Of a stretch of 64,000 bases of DNA, positions 8,028-17,800 are shown in pieces. Source of the stretch: Streptomyces sp. R21 (GTDB lineage: Bacteria > Actinomycetota > Actinomycetes > Streptomycetales > Streptomycetaceae). The notes below the pieces were generated by a model, which was given only the letters and a program-made list of their open reading frames with translations, made no database searches and was not told the DNA's origin. The position numbers and the translations under genes were made by a program. The DNA is taken from contig NZ_CP163435.1 in the NCBI RefSeq assembly GCF_041051975.1, forward strand, positions 1,550,001 through 1,614,000, read 5' to 3'. The first letter of the stretch is position 1, and every line of letters begins with the position of its first letter.

Positions 8028-9245
8028 GTGGACGTACGACGCATTGTGGTCGTCGGCGGTGGGACAGCCGGGACCGCGACGGCTCTGGCCCTGCGCAAAG
8101 CGGGGTTCGAGGTCGGTGTGTACGAGGCGCACCCCGACTCGGCCGAGGACATCGGCGCGTTCCTGACGCTCGCGAGCAACGGCATGCGAGCCCTGGCGCA
8201 GGTCGACGCCTCCCCCGCGGTCACCGCGATCGGCTTTCCGCTCACCGGGATGCGCGTCCTGGACGCCTCGGGCGCCGAGCTGGCACAGGTGCCGCTCGGC
8301 GAGGCCGGGGACCCGCTCCTCCAGTACCGGTGCCTGCGCCGCGGTGAACTCAGCACCGCGCTGCAGGCGGAGGCGGAGCGCCGCGGCATCCGCATCCGGC
8401 ACGGCGCGCGGCTCGCCTCCGTCGAGGAGGGCCGCGACACCGTCACCGCACGCTTCACCGACGGCAGCACCGCGAGCGGCGACCTGCTCATCGGCGCCGA
8501 CGGGCTGAGCTCCACCGTCCGCCGGCACATCACCCCCACCGCCCGGCCCGGCTACGCGGGGCAGTACGTCTTCTACGGCTACACCACCCGCGCGCCCCTG
8601 ACCGCGCGGACCGAGTCGGCGCGCATCACCATGGTGCGGGGCAGCGCGGTCACCTTCGGCTACGCGGTGTCGCCCGAGGGCGAGACCTACTGGTTCGCGC
8701 GGGTCTCCGGCGAACAACTGGCCGCCGACGAGATCGCACACGGCACGCCCGCCCACTGGCACGATCTGCTCCTGCCGCTGCTGCGCAAGGACGTGACCCC
8801 TGCCGCGGACATCGTCGCCGCCACCGCCGAACAGATCCTGGTCACCAACGCCACCGAGATACCCCTCGGCACTCCCTGGCGCTCCGGCCGGACGCTGCTC
8901 ATCGGCGACGCGGCACACGCCGCCTCCCCTGCCACCGGGCAGGGCGCCTCCATGGCGCTGGAGGACTCCGTGATCCTGGCGAAGTCCCTGCGGGACGCAC
9001 CCGACGCGCCGAGCGCCCTCTCCCTCTACGAGACCCTCCGCCGCCCGCGTGTGGAGCACAACATCACCGTCAGCGGAACGATCTCCCGCGGCGGCCACCC
9101 GGCACCCCGTCCGGGCACCGGCCAAGGAGCACCCGCGCCCCGGCCCGGGGAGGACGAGTTGATACGGCTCCTGGAGTGGGACTCCGACATCTGGACCACG
9201 AACACGCCCGGCAGCGGGAAACCGGCCGCCGACAGCACGTCCTGA
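8028..9245 (+). CDS. FAD-dependent monooxygenase (p-hydroxybenzoate hydroxylase fold)
   Basis: 405 aa. N-terminal dinucleotide fold IVVVGGGTAGTATALAL binds FAD; the second FAD motif reads GDAAHAASPATGQGASMALED; the intervening DLLIGADGLSSTVR is the conserved DG motif. Start GTG 8028, with GGAG seven bases upstream. Length is normal for the family. The convergent neighbour is a PadR regulator only 7 bases away; PadR proteins often govern phenolic or drug responses, so an aromatic substrate is plausible but unproven. Confidence 0.85.
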   Translation: MDVRRIVVVGGGTAGTATALALRKAGFEVGVYEAHPDSAEDIGAFLTLASNGMRALAQVDASPAVTAIGFPLTGMRVLDASGAELAQVPLGEAGDPLLQYRCLRRGELSTALQAEAERRGIRIRHGARLASVEEGRDTVTARFTDGSTASGDLLIGADGLSSTVRRHITPTARPGYAGQYVFYGYTTRAPLTARTESARITMVRGSAVTFGYAVSPEGETYWFARVSGEQLAADEIAHGTPAHWHDLLLPLLRKDVTPAADIVAATAEQILVTNATEIPLGTPWRSGRTLLIGDAAHAASPATGQGASMALEDSVILAKSLRDAPDAPSALSLYETLRRPRVEHNITVSGTISRGGHPAPRPGTGQGAPAPRPGEDELIRLLEWDSDIWTTNTPGSGKPAADSTS

Positions 9246-9252
9246 CCAGTCC

Positions 9253-9831
9253 TCACCCCTGCGTGGCGCCGAGGGCCGCGGCGCGCTGGTCCAGCCGCTT
9301 CAGGACCGTCTCGCCCCACTGGAGGTTCGCCCGCTCCAGGGTCAGGCCGCCCAGCAGGGTGAGGTAGGGGCCGACGCGGTCGGCGGTGGCGAGGAACTCG
9401 TCCTCGGTACGGCCGCCCAGCAGGCGTTCCTGCATGCGCTCGAAGCGGGCCAGCTTGGCCGCGGCCCGCTCCACACGTTCGGTGACTCCCGCGCGGACGG
9501 CGTCGAGGTCGCCGACGTCGACGCACTGGACCTTGACCAGCAGCTCATCCCGCAGGGCCATCGGCTTGCTGGAGGTCTCGGCGGTGTAGGCGCGTACGGC
9601 TTCGAGCCCGGCCTCGGTGAGGGAGAACAGCCGCTTGTTGGGCCGGCGCTCCTGCTGGACGACCTGAGCGGCGACGAGGCCCTCGCTCTCCATGCGTTCC
9701 AGTTCCCGGTAGATCTGCTGCGGCGTGGCCATCCAGAAGTTGGCGACCGAGGCCTCGAAGCCTTTGGCGAGGTCGTACCCGGACGCCTCACCCTCCAGGA
9801 GAGCGGCCATCACCGCATTGCGCAGAGCCAT
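9253..9831 (-). CDS. PadR family transcriptional regulator
   Basis: 192 aa. N-terminal winged helix (ALLEGEASGYDLAKGFEASVANFW, then QQIYRELERMESEGLV) is diagnostic of PadR; the C-terminal half (residues about 95-180) is the long helical dimerisation region of the larger PadR subfamily (Vir_act_alpha_C type). The bases before the ATG, TTAACACCGCGTTGATTA, hold an imperfect TTAAC/GTTGA inverted repeat that could be an autoregulatory operator. The ligand is unknown. The convergent FAD monooxygenase is the likeliest target. Confidence 0.9.
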   Translation of the reverse strand: MALRNAVMAALLEGEASGYDLAKGFEASVANFWMATPQQIYRELERMESEGLVAAQVVQQERRPNKRLFSLTEAGLEAVRAYTAETSSKPMALRDELLVKVQCVDVGDLDAVRAGVTERVERAAAKLARFERMQERLLGGRTEDEFLATADRVGPYLTLLGGLTLERANLQWGETVLKRLDQRAAALGATQG

Positions 9832-9929
9832 TTTCCCAACTTAACACCGCGTTGATTAGTCAAGGGGGCGAGCATGCGCGGGTGCCGTTGCCGTTGCCGT
9901 TGCAGGCCGGACTCCTCGTACCGCTCCGC

Positions 9930-10727
9930 TCAGCGGGAACCCTCGGCGAGCGCCGTCACCGGGAGCAGGGCGGGCCTCTTCGCCTGGCGGCCGTCGCCGG
10001 ACGACCGGCCGCGCAGCCGCCGGGCGAGCCAGGGCCCCAAGAAGGCGCCGGCCCAGCGCAGTTCGGCGCCGGCGGACCGCCAGAGCGAGGGAGAGTTCAA
10101 GGCGGTGGGCAGGGGCCGTGTCCAGGTGTCGTCGCTGCCGGGCAGTTCGAGGGCCTCGGCGACGGCGGCCGCGATGCGTGCGTGGCCCAGCGGGCTCGCG
10201 TGCAGCCGGTCGGGGCTCCACATCCTCGGGTCGGTCACGACCGGGTGGTGGGAGGTCTCGGCCACCACGACGCCGTGGCGCCCGGCGGCTTCCCGGATAC
10301 GGGCGTTGAGAGCGTGGACACGAGAGCCGACCGGCCGGGCCAGCGGAGTGATCCGGGCGACGTCCGGGAAGGTGAGCGTGGCGACACGGGTGCCCTCTGC
10401 GGTGAGCGCGGCGAACATCGCCTCCAGGTGGCCGGCCACCTCGTCCGCGTCGAAGCGGGGCCGCAGCAGGTCGTTGACACCGGCGACGACCGTGGCGAGG
10501 TCCGGCCGCAACTCCACGGCCGGGCCGAGCTGTTCGGCGTGCACCTGCCCGGCGGTGCGGCCCCGCACGGCGAGATTGGCGTACCGCACGTCCGGGCAGT
10601 CCGACGCGATCCGCTCGGCAAGCCGGTCCGCCCACCCGCGCAGGCCTCGGACGTCGTCGCCGTCGCCGAGCCCTTCCGTCTGGCTGTCTCCCAGGGCGAC
10701 GTACCGCAGATACCCATCGACCGACAC
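9930..10727 (-). CDS. SGNH/GDSL-family hydrolase
   Basis: 265 aa. Block I ALGDSQTEGLGD contains the nucleophile Ser; block III reads VAGVNDLL, and block V SPDRLHASPLGHARIA supplies the Asp-x-x-His pair. GTG 10727 has AAGGCGG nine bases upstream. No signal peptide, so it is probably a cytoplasmic esterase or lipase of the typical 230-270 aa actinomycete type. The C-terminal 60 residues after the catalytic domain are basic and low in complexity. Substrate unknown. Confidence 0.88.
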   Translation of the reverse strand: MSVDGYLRYVALGDSQTEGLGDGDDVRGLRGWADRLAERIASDCPDVRYANLAVRGRTAGQVHAEQLGPAVELRPDLATVVAGVNDLLRPRFDADEVAGHLEAMFAALTAEGTRVATLTFPDVARITPLARPVGSRVHALNARIREAAGRHGVVVAETSHHPVVTDPRMWSPDRLHASPLGHARIAAAVAEALELPGSDDTWTRPLPTALNSPSLWRSAGAELRWAGAFLGPWLARRLRGRSSGDGRQAKRPALLPVTALAEGSR

Positions 10728-10814
10728 GGGAACCGCCGCCTTTCGCCGTTTCCAACCCGAGGACGCATAGCCAACTAATGACCTAGTCGCATTGTTGAAT
10801 ATAGCAGTCGGGCG

Positions 10815-11855
10815 TCACACGGCCGGGTCGCTCGCCTCCCCCGCCGAGGATGTGCGCTGCCACCTGGGATTGCGGTCCTTGTCGACCAGAGCCGCGCGTA
10901 CGCCCTCCAGGAAGTCCGGCGTACGGATGGTGGTGCGGGTGAGCCGGAGTTCGGCGTCGAGGCACTGACGCAGGGTGCGCTGTCTGCCCGCCGTCAGCAG
11001 CGCGTGAGTGATCTCCAGGCTCTGCGGGGAGACGGCGTCGAGGATGTCCCTGGTGGCGGCCGCCCACGGGCTGTCGAGACGGTGCAGGCGTTCTCTGATC
11101 TCGGCGACGGTGACGGAGCCGAAGGCCCAGTCGAGTTCGCCGCGCACCTTCGCCAACCCACTGCTCGCGACCGGGGATCGATCCCCGAGGCCGTTCAGGA
11201 GGGTGTCGATCGGGACGCCCTGGTTGCCGGCCAGGGCGTCCGTGACCTTGCTGAGCCGGTCCGCGGGGATGAAGTGGGTCGCCAGCCCGGTGTACAGGGC
11301 GTCGGCCGCGTCGAGCCGGTGCCCGGTGAGCCCCAGGTACATGCCGATCGCGCCGGGCAGCCGCGGCAGGAAGTAGCTCGCTCCGATGTCGGGGAAGAAG
11401 CCGATGGCGGTCTCGGGCATCGCCATCACGGCGTTCTCGGTGACAGCACGGAAGCCGCCGTGGACGGACAGGCCGAGGCCACCGCCCAGGCAGAGACCGT
11501 CGATCAAGGACACGATCGGGACGGGGTACTCGGCGATCCGGGCGTTGAGCCGGTATTCGCCGGCGAAGAACCTCTCGCTGGCCTCGGTGTCACCCGCGAG
11601 GCTGTTCTCCCGGATTGCTCGGATGTCCCCGCCGGCACAGAACGCCTTCGGGTTGGTGCCGGCCAGCACCACCGCCGTGAGCGGCGTGTTCTCCCAGGCC
11701 TCCAGGGCACGGTCGATGGCGGCGACCATGGGCGTGGTCAGGGCGTTGAGGGCCTTGGGACGGTTGAGCAGGATCCTGCCGACGCCCCGGTGGACATCGG
11801 CGAGGACCACGTCCGGCGCCAGTGGGTCGGTGCCGGTCAGGGGGACGTCAGTCAT
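10815..11855 (-). CDS. enoyl-CoA hydratase/isomerase family, 3-hydroxyisobutyryl-CoA hydrolase type
   Basis: 346 aa. Crotonase fold: GRILLNRPKALNALTTPM, oxyanion-hole segments NPKAFCAGGDIRA and GLCLGGGLGLSVHG, and FPDIGASYFLPRL, which is typical of the longer hydroxyisobutyryl-CoA hydrolase branch. GGAGG precedes the ATG, which overlaps the upstream thioesterase stop as ATGA, so the two are coupled. Together they suggest acyl-CoA turnover, for example valine catabolism; the exact substrate is inferred only. Confidence 0.85.
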   Translation of the reverse strand: MTDVPLTGTDPLAPDVVLADVHRGVGRILLNRPKALNALTTPMVAAIDRALEAWENTPLTAVVLAGTNPKAFCAGGDIRAIRENSLAGDTEASERFFAGEYRLNARIAEYPVPIVSLIDGLCLGGGLGLSVHGGFRAVTENAVMAMPETAIGFFPDIGASYFLPRLPGAIGMYLGLTGHRLDAADALYTGLATHFIPADRLSKVTDALAGNQGVPIDTLLNGLGDRSPVASSGLAKVRGELDWAFGSVTVAEIRERLHRLDSPWAAATRDILDAVSPQSLEITHALLTAGRQRTLRQCLDAELRLTRTTIRTPDFLEGVRAALVDKDRNPRWQRTSSAGEASDPAV

Positions 11856-12649
11856 CGGGAACCGACCTCCGAGGGGCGGATGGTGAGGATCTGCTGTGCG
11901 TGTCCGACGGGCCCGTCGAGGTCGTGCAGCACGGTGCTGGTGACGCCCTGGCCGGTGGGACCGAAAGTGACGGTGGTGTCGAGGCCGGTCCAGCGGCCTC
12001 CGGGCCGGCGGTGAAGGTGGATGGTCAGGTCGACGTTGGGGAACATCCAGGCGGTGGGCGGCTGGCGTACGGCGATGCCGTTGGCGGTGTCGACGAGCGC
12101 GACGTAGGAGGCGAGCGCGCTTGAGGGCTGTCCGGCGACGAGGTCGAGGCCGGTGGAGACCCAGACGGTGGCGCGGCCCGGCTGCGGGGGTGCGAGCGGG
12201 CGGACGTCCAGGGAGGCGATGTATCCGCCGGGCCACACCGAGGCCATCGGCCAGGGCGTGAGGTCATCGGGAGGAGTGATCGCGTCGGCGCCCCCGCCGG
12301 CGACCGCTGCGGTGTCGCAGGAGCCGAGGAGCCAGGCCCGGGCCCGGACGACGGGGCGGTCGGCAATGAGGGCGACAGCTTCTATGAGTTCGATCGTGCG
12401 GCCCGGCCGGATGGTCTCCACCCGGATCTCGCACTCGTCGAGGGCGAGGCGGCCGAGGATGTCGAAGCTGATCCGGGAAAGGAACAGACCGTTGTCCGGC
12501 CGCGCGGCCAGGTGGCGGTCGATGGCGTGGACGATGAGGCCGCCGAGGGGGCTGAAGTGCTGTTCGTCCGGGTCCCAGGCGCCGCCGGCGTGCGCGGTGG
12601 GCTTGTAGCGGTGCGCGTCGATGGGCTCGTAGTAGGTGCCGGTGTTCAA
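11852..12649 (-). CDS. acyl-CoA thioesterase (TesB-like double hotdog)
   Basis: 265 aa. Two hotdog halves are visible: YEPIDAHRYKPTAHAGGAWDPDEQHFSPLGGLIVHAI, then in the second half SALASYVALVDTANGIAVRQPPTAWMFPNVDLTIHLHR, the usual layout of actinobacterial TesB-like proteins. First gene of a two-gene unit with the crotonase-family gene. Cytoplasmic. The substrate is probably a medium or branched acyl-CoA (inference). Confidence 0.8.
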   Translation of the reverse strand: MNTGTYYEPIDAHRYKPTAHAGGAWDPDEQHFSPLGGLIVHAIDRHLAARPDNGLFLSRISFDILGRLALDECEIRVETIRPGRTIELIEAVALIADRPVVRARAWLLGSCDTAAVAGGGADAITPPDDLTPWPMASVWPGGYIASLDVRPLAPPQPGRATVWVSTGLDLVAGQPSSALASYVALVDTANGIAVRQPPTAWMFPNVDLTIHLHRRPGGRWTGLDTTVTFGPTGQGVTSTVLHDLDGPVGHAQQILTIRPSEVGSR

Positions 12650-12719
12650 CGGGGTGCTTCCCTCTCGGCCGTGCTGATCGTGTCGTCACAGCGTGCCAGT
12701 GCGCGAATGCCGCGCGGTG

Positions 12720-12881
12720 CCCGGGCCCCTGGCGGGCGAAGATCGCGGAACGCCCGTCCGCGTCGCCGTCGCCGACCACGCCGCCTACGAAGCCTTCCTC
12801 ACTCAGAAGCTCAGCGGCCTGCCCGCCGTCCTGCGCCTCGAATCCCACCTCACGATGAAGAAGATCAAAGCGGTGAGCCGA
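12720..12881 (+). pseudogene. Lrp/AsnC-family regulator, C-terminal fragment
   Basis: The frame reads PVRVAVADHAAYEAFLTQKL and continues SGLPAVLRLESHLTMKKIKA, which matches the end of Lrp/AsnC proteins (ligand-binding RAM domain, helix AYExFLxxKLxxLPGV and final strand SxxxMKxIK). No helix-turn-helix or start codon for it precedes this, and the frame runs on without a natural stop. It is a truncated relic between the thioesterase gene and a tRNA-like sequence, consistent with a recombination endpoint. Confidence 0.6.
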
Positions 12882-12980
12882 ACGGGCCGATGGGCAGCCA
12901 GGTGCAGCTTGCCGGCGCCCTTGGCCCCTGTGATATTCCGTGTGTGCCAGAGGAGTTGGGGCATATGATCACCGACAAGG

Positions 12981-13053
12981 CGGGGTCGTAGCACAGAGGT
13001 AGTGCGCCGCGACATCATCTCGGAGGACGTCGGTTCGAATCCGACCGCCCCGC
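12981..13053 (+). tRNA. degenerate tRNA-like sequence (pseudo-tRNA)
   Basis: D arm GCAC-AGAGGTA-GTGC and T arm GTCGG-TTCGAAT-CCGAC are canonical, with T8, A9 and a 5-base variable loop. The acceptor CGGGG(T)CG pairs with CGCCCCG over 7 bp but with one bulged T. The anticodon arm CCGCG-ACATCAT-CTCGG has a C-T mismatch and lacks the invariant U33, so no normal anticodon can be assigned. TATGAT at 12965-12970 is a possible -10 box. Either a decayed tRNA or a tRNA-like RNA gene. Confidence 0.5.
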
Positions 13054-13134
13054 CCCTTTCCTGCTTTCTACGCGACGCCCGCGCACCCGAATCCTGCCTA
13101 TCCGGACCCCGCCGGTCGCCGAACGGCTCGGAGC

Positions 13135-13872
13135 TCAGCGGTAGTCGGGGTTGGGGGCGTCGAAGCGGCAGCCCGCGTCCCACTCGGAGCGCTGGTTGCC
13201 GTGGGCGGGGATGCCCTTGGCGTGCTTGAGCATCGCCGCCATGTGCATGAGGTTCCAGGTCATGAAGGTGGTGTTGCGGTTGGTGAAGTCGTTCTCCGGG
13301 CCGCCCGATCCCGGGTCGAGGTACGACGGTCCCGGACCCGCCGGGCCGATCCAGCCGGCGTCGGCCTGCGGCGGGATCGTGTAGCCGAGGTGCTGGAGGC
13401 TGTAGAGGATGTTCATCGCGCAGTGCTTCACGCCGTCCTCGTTGCCGGTGATCAGACAGCCCCCGACCCGCCCGTAATAGGCGTACTGGCCCGCCGAGTT
13501 GAGCACTCCCGAGCCCGCGTAGAGCCGCTCGATGACGAGCTTGGTCACCGAGCTGTTGTCGCCAAGCCAAATGGGTCCCGCGAGCACCAGGATGTCTGCC
13601 GCCATCACCCGCTCGTACAGCGCGGGCCAGGCGTCGGTGGCGAAGCCGTGCTCGGTCATGTCCGGGTAGACGCCCGGTGCGATGTCGTGGTCGACGGCGC
13701 GCACGACCTCCGTGGTGACGCCCTGGCCGTCCATGATGGCCCGGCTCTTGTCGAGCAGCCCCTGTGTGTGGCTGACCTGCGGGGACGGCTTGAGGGTGCA
13801 GTTGATGTAGAGGGCGCGCAGGTCGTCGAAGCGGTAGGTGGAGTCAGCGGACGGGGAGGGCGAGGCTGCCAT
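13135..13872 (-). CDS. NAD(P)H-dependent FMN reductase / flavodoxin-fold oxidoreductase
   Basis: 245 aa. Flavodoxin-like fold: RALYINCTLKPSPQVSHTQ (phosphate-binding start), ADILVLAGPIWLGDNSSVTKL, and YGRVGGCLITGNEDGVKHCAMNIL. ATG 13872 is chosen for AAGGGA seven bases upstream. Such reductases supply reduced flavin; this one could serve the luciferase-like monooxygenases in the window, though it is not linked to them in an operon. The 217 bases upstream show no recognisable leader or operator. Confidence 0.82.
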   Translation of the reverse strand: MAASPSPSADSTYRFDDLRALYINCTLKPSPQVSHTQGLLDKSRAIMDGQGVTTEVVRAVDHDIAPGVYPDMTEHGFATDAWPALYERVMAADILVLAGPIWLGDNSSVTKLVIERLYAGSGVLNSAGQYAYYGRVGGCLITGNEDGVKHCAMNILYSLQHLGYTIPPQADAGWIGPAGPGPSYLDPGSGGPENDFTNRNTTFMTWNLMHMAAMLKHAKGIPAHGNQRSEWDAGCRFDAPNPDYR

Positions 13873-14089
13873 GACGGAATCCCTTGCTGAGGCCGACGGA
13901 CGGTCCGGGCGGCGCCGGTCCGCGTCCGCCCCGACGGCAGCGTCTCGCATGGATCTCGGCCTGTCCCGGTCCGACGCACCGGCACAAGGCTTCCCTGCGG
14001 GACGCGGATCGGCCGGACGCACCACCGCCCCGACGCAGAGCGGCGGTCGGATCCCGGAAAGCTCCTCGGACCGGGACTCACGCCTCCTT

Positions 14090-14764
14090 TCAGCCCAGGT
14101 ACTTGACCAGCCGGTCGGCGAGCTCGACGGGGCGCGAGAGTGCGGCCAGGTGGCCGCCGGGGACCTCGTCGACCTCGACGCCGAGGCGGTCGCGGGCCAC
14201 ACGGCGCTGGAACTCCAGGGGGAAGAAGCGGTCGCCGGTGGCGGCGATCACGCGTGTCGGGACGTCCGGCCAGCGTTCGATGGCGCAGGGCTGGGTGAAG
14301 GCGACCTCCGCCTCGGGCCCCTCATGCTCCGCGCCGGCGGCGACGATCTCGGCCGGCACGTCGTGCAGGAAATAGACGTCCAGGTCGACCTCCTCGGAGT
14401 ACCCGCCTGCCGCCGCCACCGCGATGCGGGCCGCCTCCCACCCGGTGTTCTCCCACCACTGTCCGGCGGTCTCGCCCGGCAGCGGGATCATCGCGTTGAG
14501 CAGCACCAGCAGACGGACCGGCGTACGGGCGCAGGCCATCGGGGCGGTGAAGCCGCCCATGGACTGGGCCACCAGGACGACGTCCTGGTGATCGCCGATC
14601 GCGGCGACCACCGCGTCGGTGTACTCGGGCAGCCCCGCGGACTCGTCGGCGCCGGGCAGCTCCACGGCGACCGCCTCATGCCCCCTGGCCTGCAACTCGG
14701 GCACCACAGGGTGCCAGTACCAGGCCGCGCCTCCGGCCCCGGGAATCAAGACGAACCTGCTCAT
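14090..14764 (-). CDS. alpha/beta hydrolase (esterase-like)
   Basis: 224 aa. FVLIPGAGGAAWYWHPVVPEL is the oxyanion/HG region, VVLVAQSMGGFTAPMAC holds the nucleophile Ser in Q-S-M-G-G, and the end EVPGGHLAALSRPVELADRL holds the catalytic His. This fits the salicylate-esterase-like (hydroxynitrile lyase) branch common in Streptomyces. Cytoplasmic. AGGGTCGAGG precedes the ATG. Substrate unknown. Confidence 0.85.
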   Translation of the reverse strand: MSRFVLIPGAGGAAWYWHPVVPELQARGHEAVAVELPGADESAGLPEYTDAVVAAIGDHQDVVLVAQSMGGFTAPMACARTPVRLLVLLNAMIPLPGETAGQWWENTGWEAARIAVAAAGGYSEEVDLDVYFLHDVPAEIVAAGAEHEGPEAEVAFTQPCAIERWPDVPTRVIAATGDRFFPLEFQRRVARDRLGVEVDEVPGGHLAALSRPVELADRLVKYLG

Positions 14765-14891
14765 CCTCGACCCTCCACTTCGATCTCAGAACATTAAGAC
14801 CGTCGGGAACGGTGAAAGTCATCGGCGAGCACTGTGCGCCTCGACCTGGTCGACACCGTGGCCGGCCGCACGCCGACGGTCTCGGGTTCGC

Positions 14892-17800
14892 TCACCTGCC
14901 CGCGACGTGGCCCGCGATCCTCCGCAGCACGTCGGGACGTTCGATCACTATGGTTCGACGGCGAGTGATCACGGCTCCGCGGTCACGTAGCTCTTTGAGC
15001 AGCCGTTGGATCATTTCCCGGCTGGCGCCCACCGAGCCGGCCAACTCCTGCTGGGTCAGGGGGATGGCCAACTCGAGTCCCTCAGGGGTTCGTCGGCCGT
15101 GAGTTCTTGCCAAGTCCAGGAGCAGCACGGCGAAACGCTCCCGCACGTTCATCGAGGCAGACTCCAGCCTGCGGCGGTCGGCGGCTCGCGTCCGCTCCGT
15201 GGAAAGCCTGAGTACTTCACGGGCCACGGCGGGGCGGTCGTCCATGAAATTCAGGAAGCTCTCCCCGCTCACGACGAGAGCGACGACCGGCTCGAGTGCG
15301 GTCACTGTTTCGGACTGGGGATGTCCGAGAATCGCTGACGCCTCACCCACGACATCCCCCGGTCCACGCAGGGCCAGCAGCGCCTCGTAACCGTTGGGTG
15401 CCGCTGCCGTCACTTTGGTCCAGCCGTTCACCAGGCAGAGGACGTGGGTGCTCGGTTCGCCCTGATGGAAGAGGACGGCGCGTGAGGCGAAATTCATCTG
15501 CCTGCCCAACGCCAGCAGATCCGTCCGGTCCGCCGACTCCAAACGGGCCAGCAAGGGAACCTTCCCAGGGTCCCGAATGCCGATCTCCCGCAGCTCCGCG
15601 CTGCCACCTGGTTGGTTCGCCGTACGAAGGGACTCCGGTTCGTCGCGGAGGTCCGCGGTGTCGGGCCGCTCGCTCTCCCCCGCCCGGAACTCGTCCCGGA
15701 CACGGGCGATCTGCTCTGCCGTCGCCACGGCGAAGGCGCCTTCGACGACACGGGTCACCAGGCCGACCACCTCTCCGCCCTCGTCCGTCACCGGGGCGCC
15801 GAGTACGCCGTCGACCGTCCAGGCCGCCTGCCCACGCACCTCCAGCCGGTGCTGCCCTCCGACCTGCGTGTCGACGTAGACCGCATGGCCTTCCCCTGCC
15901 CGGGCACCAGAAGTGCCGGCGATCACCGTGAAGCGTCTTCCCTGGCGCAACTTCTCTTTGCCGAGCACCGCGATGCGGCCCTGATCCGGCTCCCCCCTGC
16001 CGTCAGAGACTCTCGACTGGGATTCCGTCACCCTCACCAGCGCCAGATTGCTCTCCCAGTGGACCAGTGCGATTTCGGCCGGGTACACGTCATCGGCTCC
16101 ACGACGCCGATCCAGGACTCCCAGTCGGCCCGAAACCTCGCCGACGATCCCAGCCGGGGCCACGACAAGGCCAGGAGCGATGACCACACCCGAGCAGAGC
16201 TGGCGGTCACCCGCCCGGAGCGTCACGACCACCGGATCCGAAGGGGAGGACAGCCGTCGGGCCAGTCGCTCCGCCGCATCCGGGAGGCCCAGTTCCCGAA
16301 CGGACTGGGCGACCGCTGCCAGGTCCGGCCTCGACGCGTACCGCTCGCACGCCTCCCACAAGGACTCGGGAAACGCGTCGCCCCTGTCCTCCGCCAGCAG
16401 TCGCAGGGCGAGGCCGTCCACCGTATAGGCCTCTCCCTTCTTTCCCTGGTGGCGTACGAGAAGACTCGTCCCGCCGACAAGCGGACGGGTCGCGATCTCC
16501 AGAGCCTCCTGGGTCACTTCCTCGCGGCCGCCGACCCTCGCGTAGCCCGTTGCCGCATGCAGCAACAGCCGTGGCGACAAAGAGGATCGATGGCCCAGGC
16601 GGGTGGCATCGACGGCCGCGTCGATCACCGCCCGTGTGGTGCGGGGCGCCCTCTCATAGGCGTCGAGGAACACCGGCCGCAGCACAAGCCGCTCCAGGAC
16701 CCTGCCGTCCGGAGCCTCCACCGCGGGAGAGCCACCGGCCGCCGCCCAGGCCGACCGCGCACGCTCACGTTCACTCGCGCTGAAGACACGCGGCACATGG
16801 ATGAACGTCGCCGAGTCCCTGAACCTGCCGTTCAGCACGTCCAGTGCCCAACTGGCCGACCGCACCGTGGTCAGCACCAGCCTGGGTGCCGCTCCCTGGT
16901 CGAGGAGCCGCTCCACGCCCGGGAACCGTTCGAGGTCGTCCAGCCAGACCACCGTGCGGGGCCCCATCTCCCGTATGCCCTCCAGCACGTCCACGCCACC
17001 GGCGGGAGCCCATACCCGCCATCCCGCCGGCAGCGTGCGGATGGCCTCCCAGGCCGAACGCGTCTTGCCCGACAGGGAATGTCCCATCAGAACCACACAC
17101 ACGCGCCTCCCGGACTCGGCCCGGCGGACGGCCTCGTGCAGGGCGGCGTCATGATCGCGTGCGACGTACGGCGGGATCCCGTCCCGGGGCGCGCCCGAGC
17201 CCGGCAGGAACCCGGCGCGCACCCCCAGTTGCATCGCCCCGGCTTCCAGCACGCCCGGCAGCGGGTGCGCGCGCTCGCCCGAGTCGGCGAACGGAATGCC
17301 GCCCGCGCGGACCGCTTTGCCCGGACCGTCGGCTCCCTCTCCGTCGCCGTTGCCTGCGCCCGTGTCCGTGCGCACCGCGGGGAAGTCACCGTCCGAAGTC
17401 CCGGTGCGGTTCTCGATGTACTCCGCGACCTCCCGGCGCACCAGCTCCTGCACCGCGGTCACCTCGTGCCGAAGCTGGGACCCGAGCAGCGCCTCCCGTA
17501 CTCCGGGAAGGAAGTCGAAGGTGAACCGCGCCATGTCCTGGACCGGCTGCTCGCCCGCCGCCTGCCAGGGAGCGAGGAGTCCGCCGAGGGCGACCTCCGC
17601 GAGATGCCCGTGCTCGGAGCGGGGCAGCATGACGCGGCGTACGAGCGTCATGACGGGCAGCGTCAGCGGGACGGCCGACAGATATCCCGCGAGTTCCTGG
17701 GCGAGCGGCGAGGCACTCTCCTGGAATCGGCGCAGCGCCTCCGTGCCGTCGGCGATGTCCCCGCTCGGCGTAGGCACCGCATCCGTGGGGGTCCGCGTAC

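Noticed and set aside
9883..9903. TGCCGT hexamer repeated three times
   Set aside because: Short run between PadR and the GDSL gene; common by chance in GC-rich DNA and no link to a feature.
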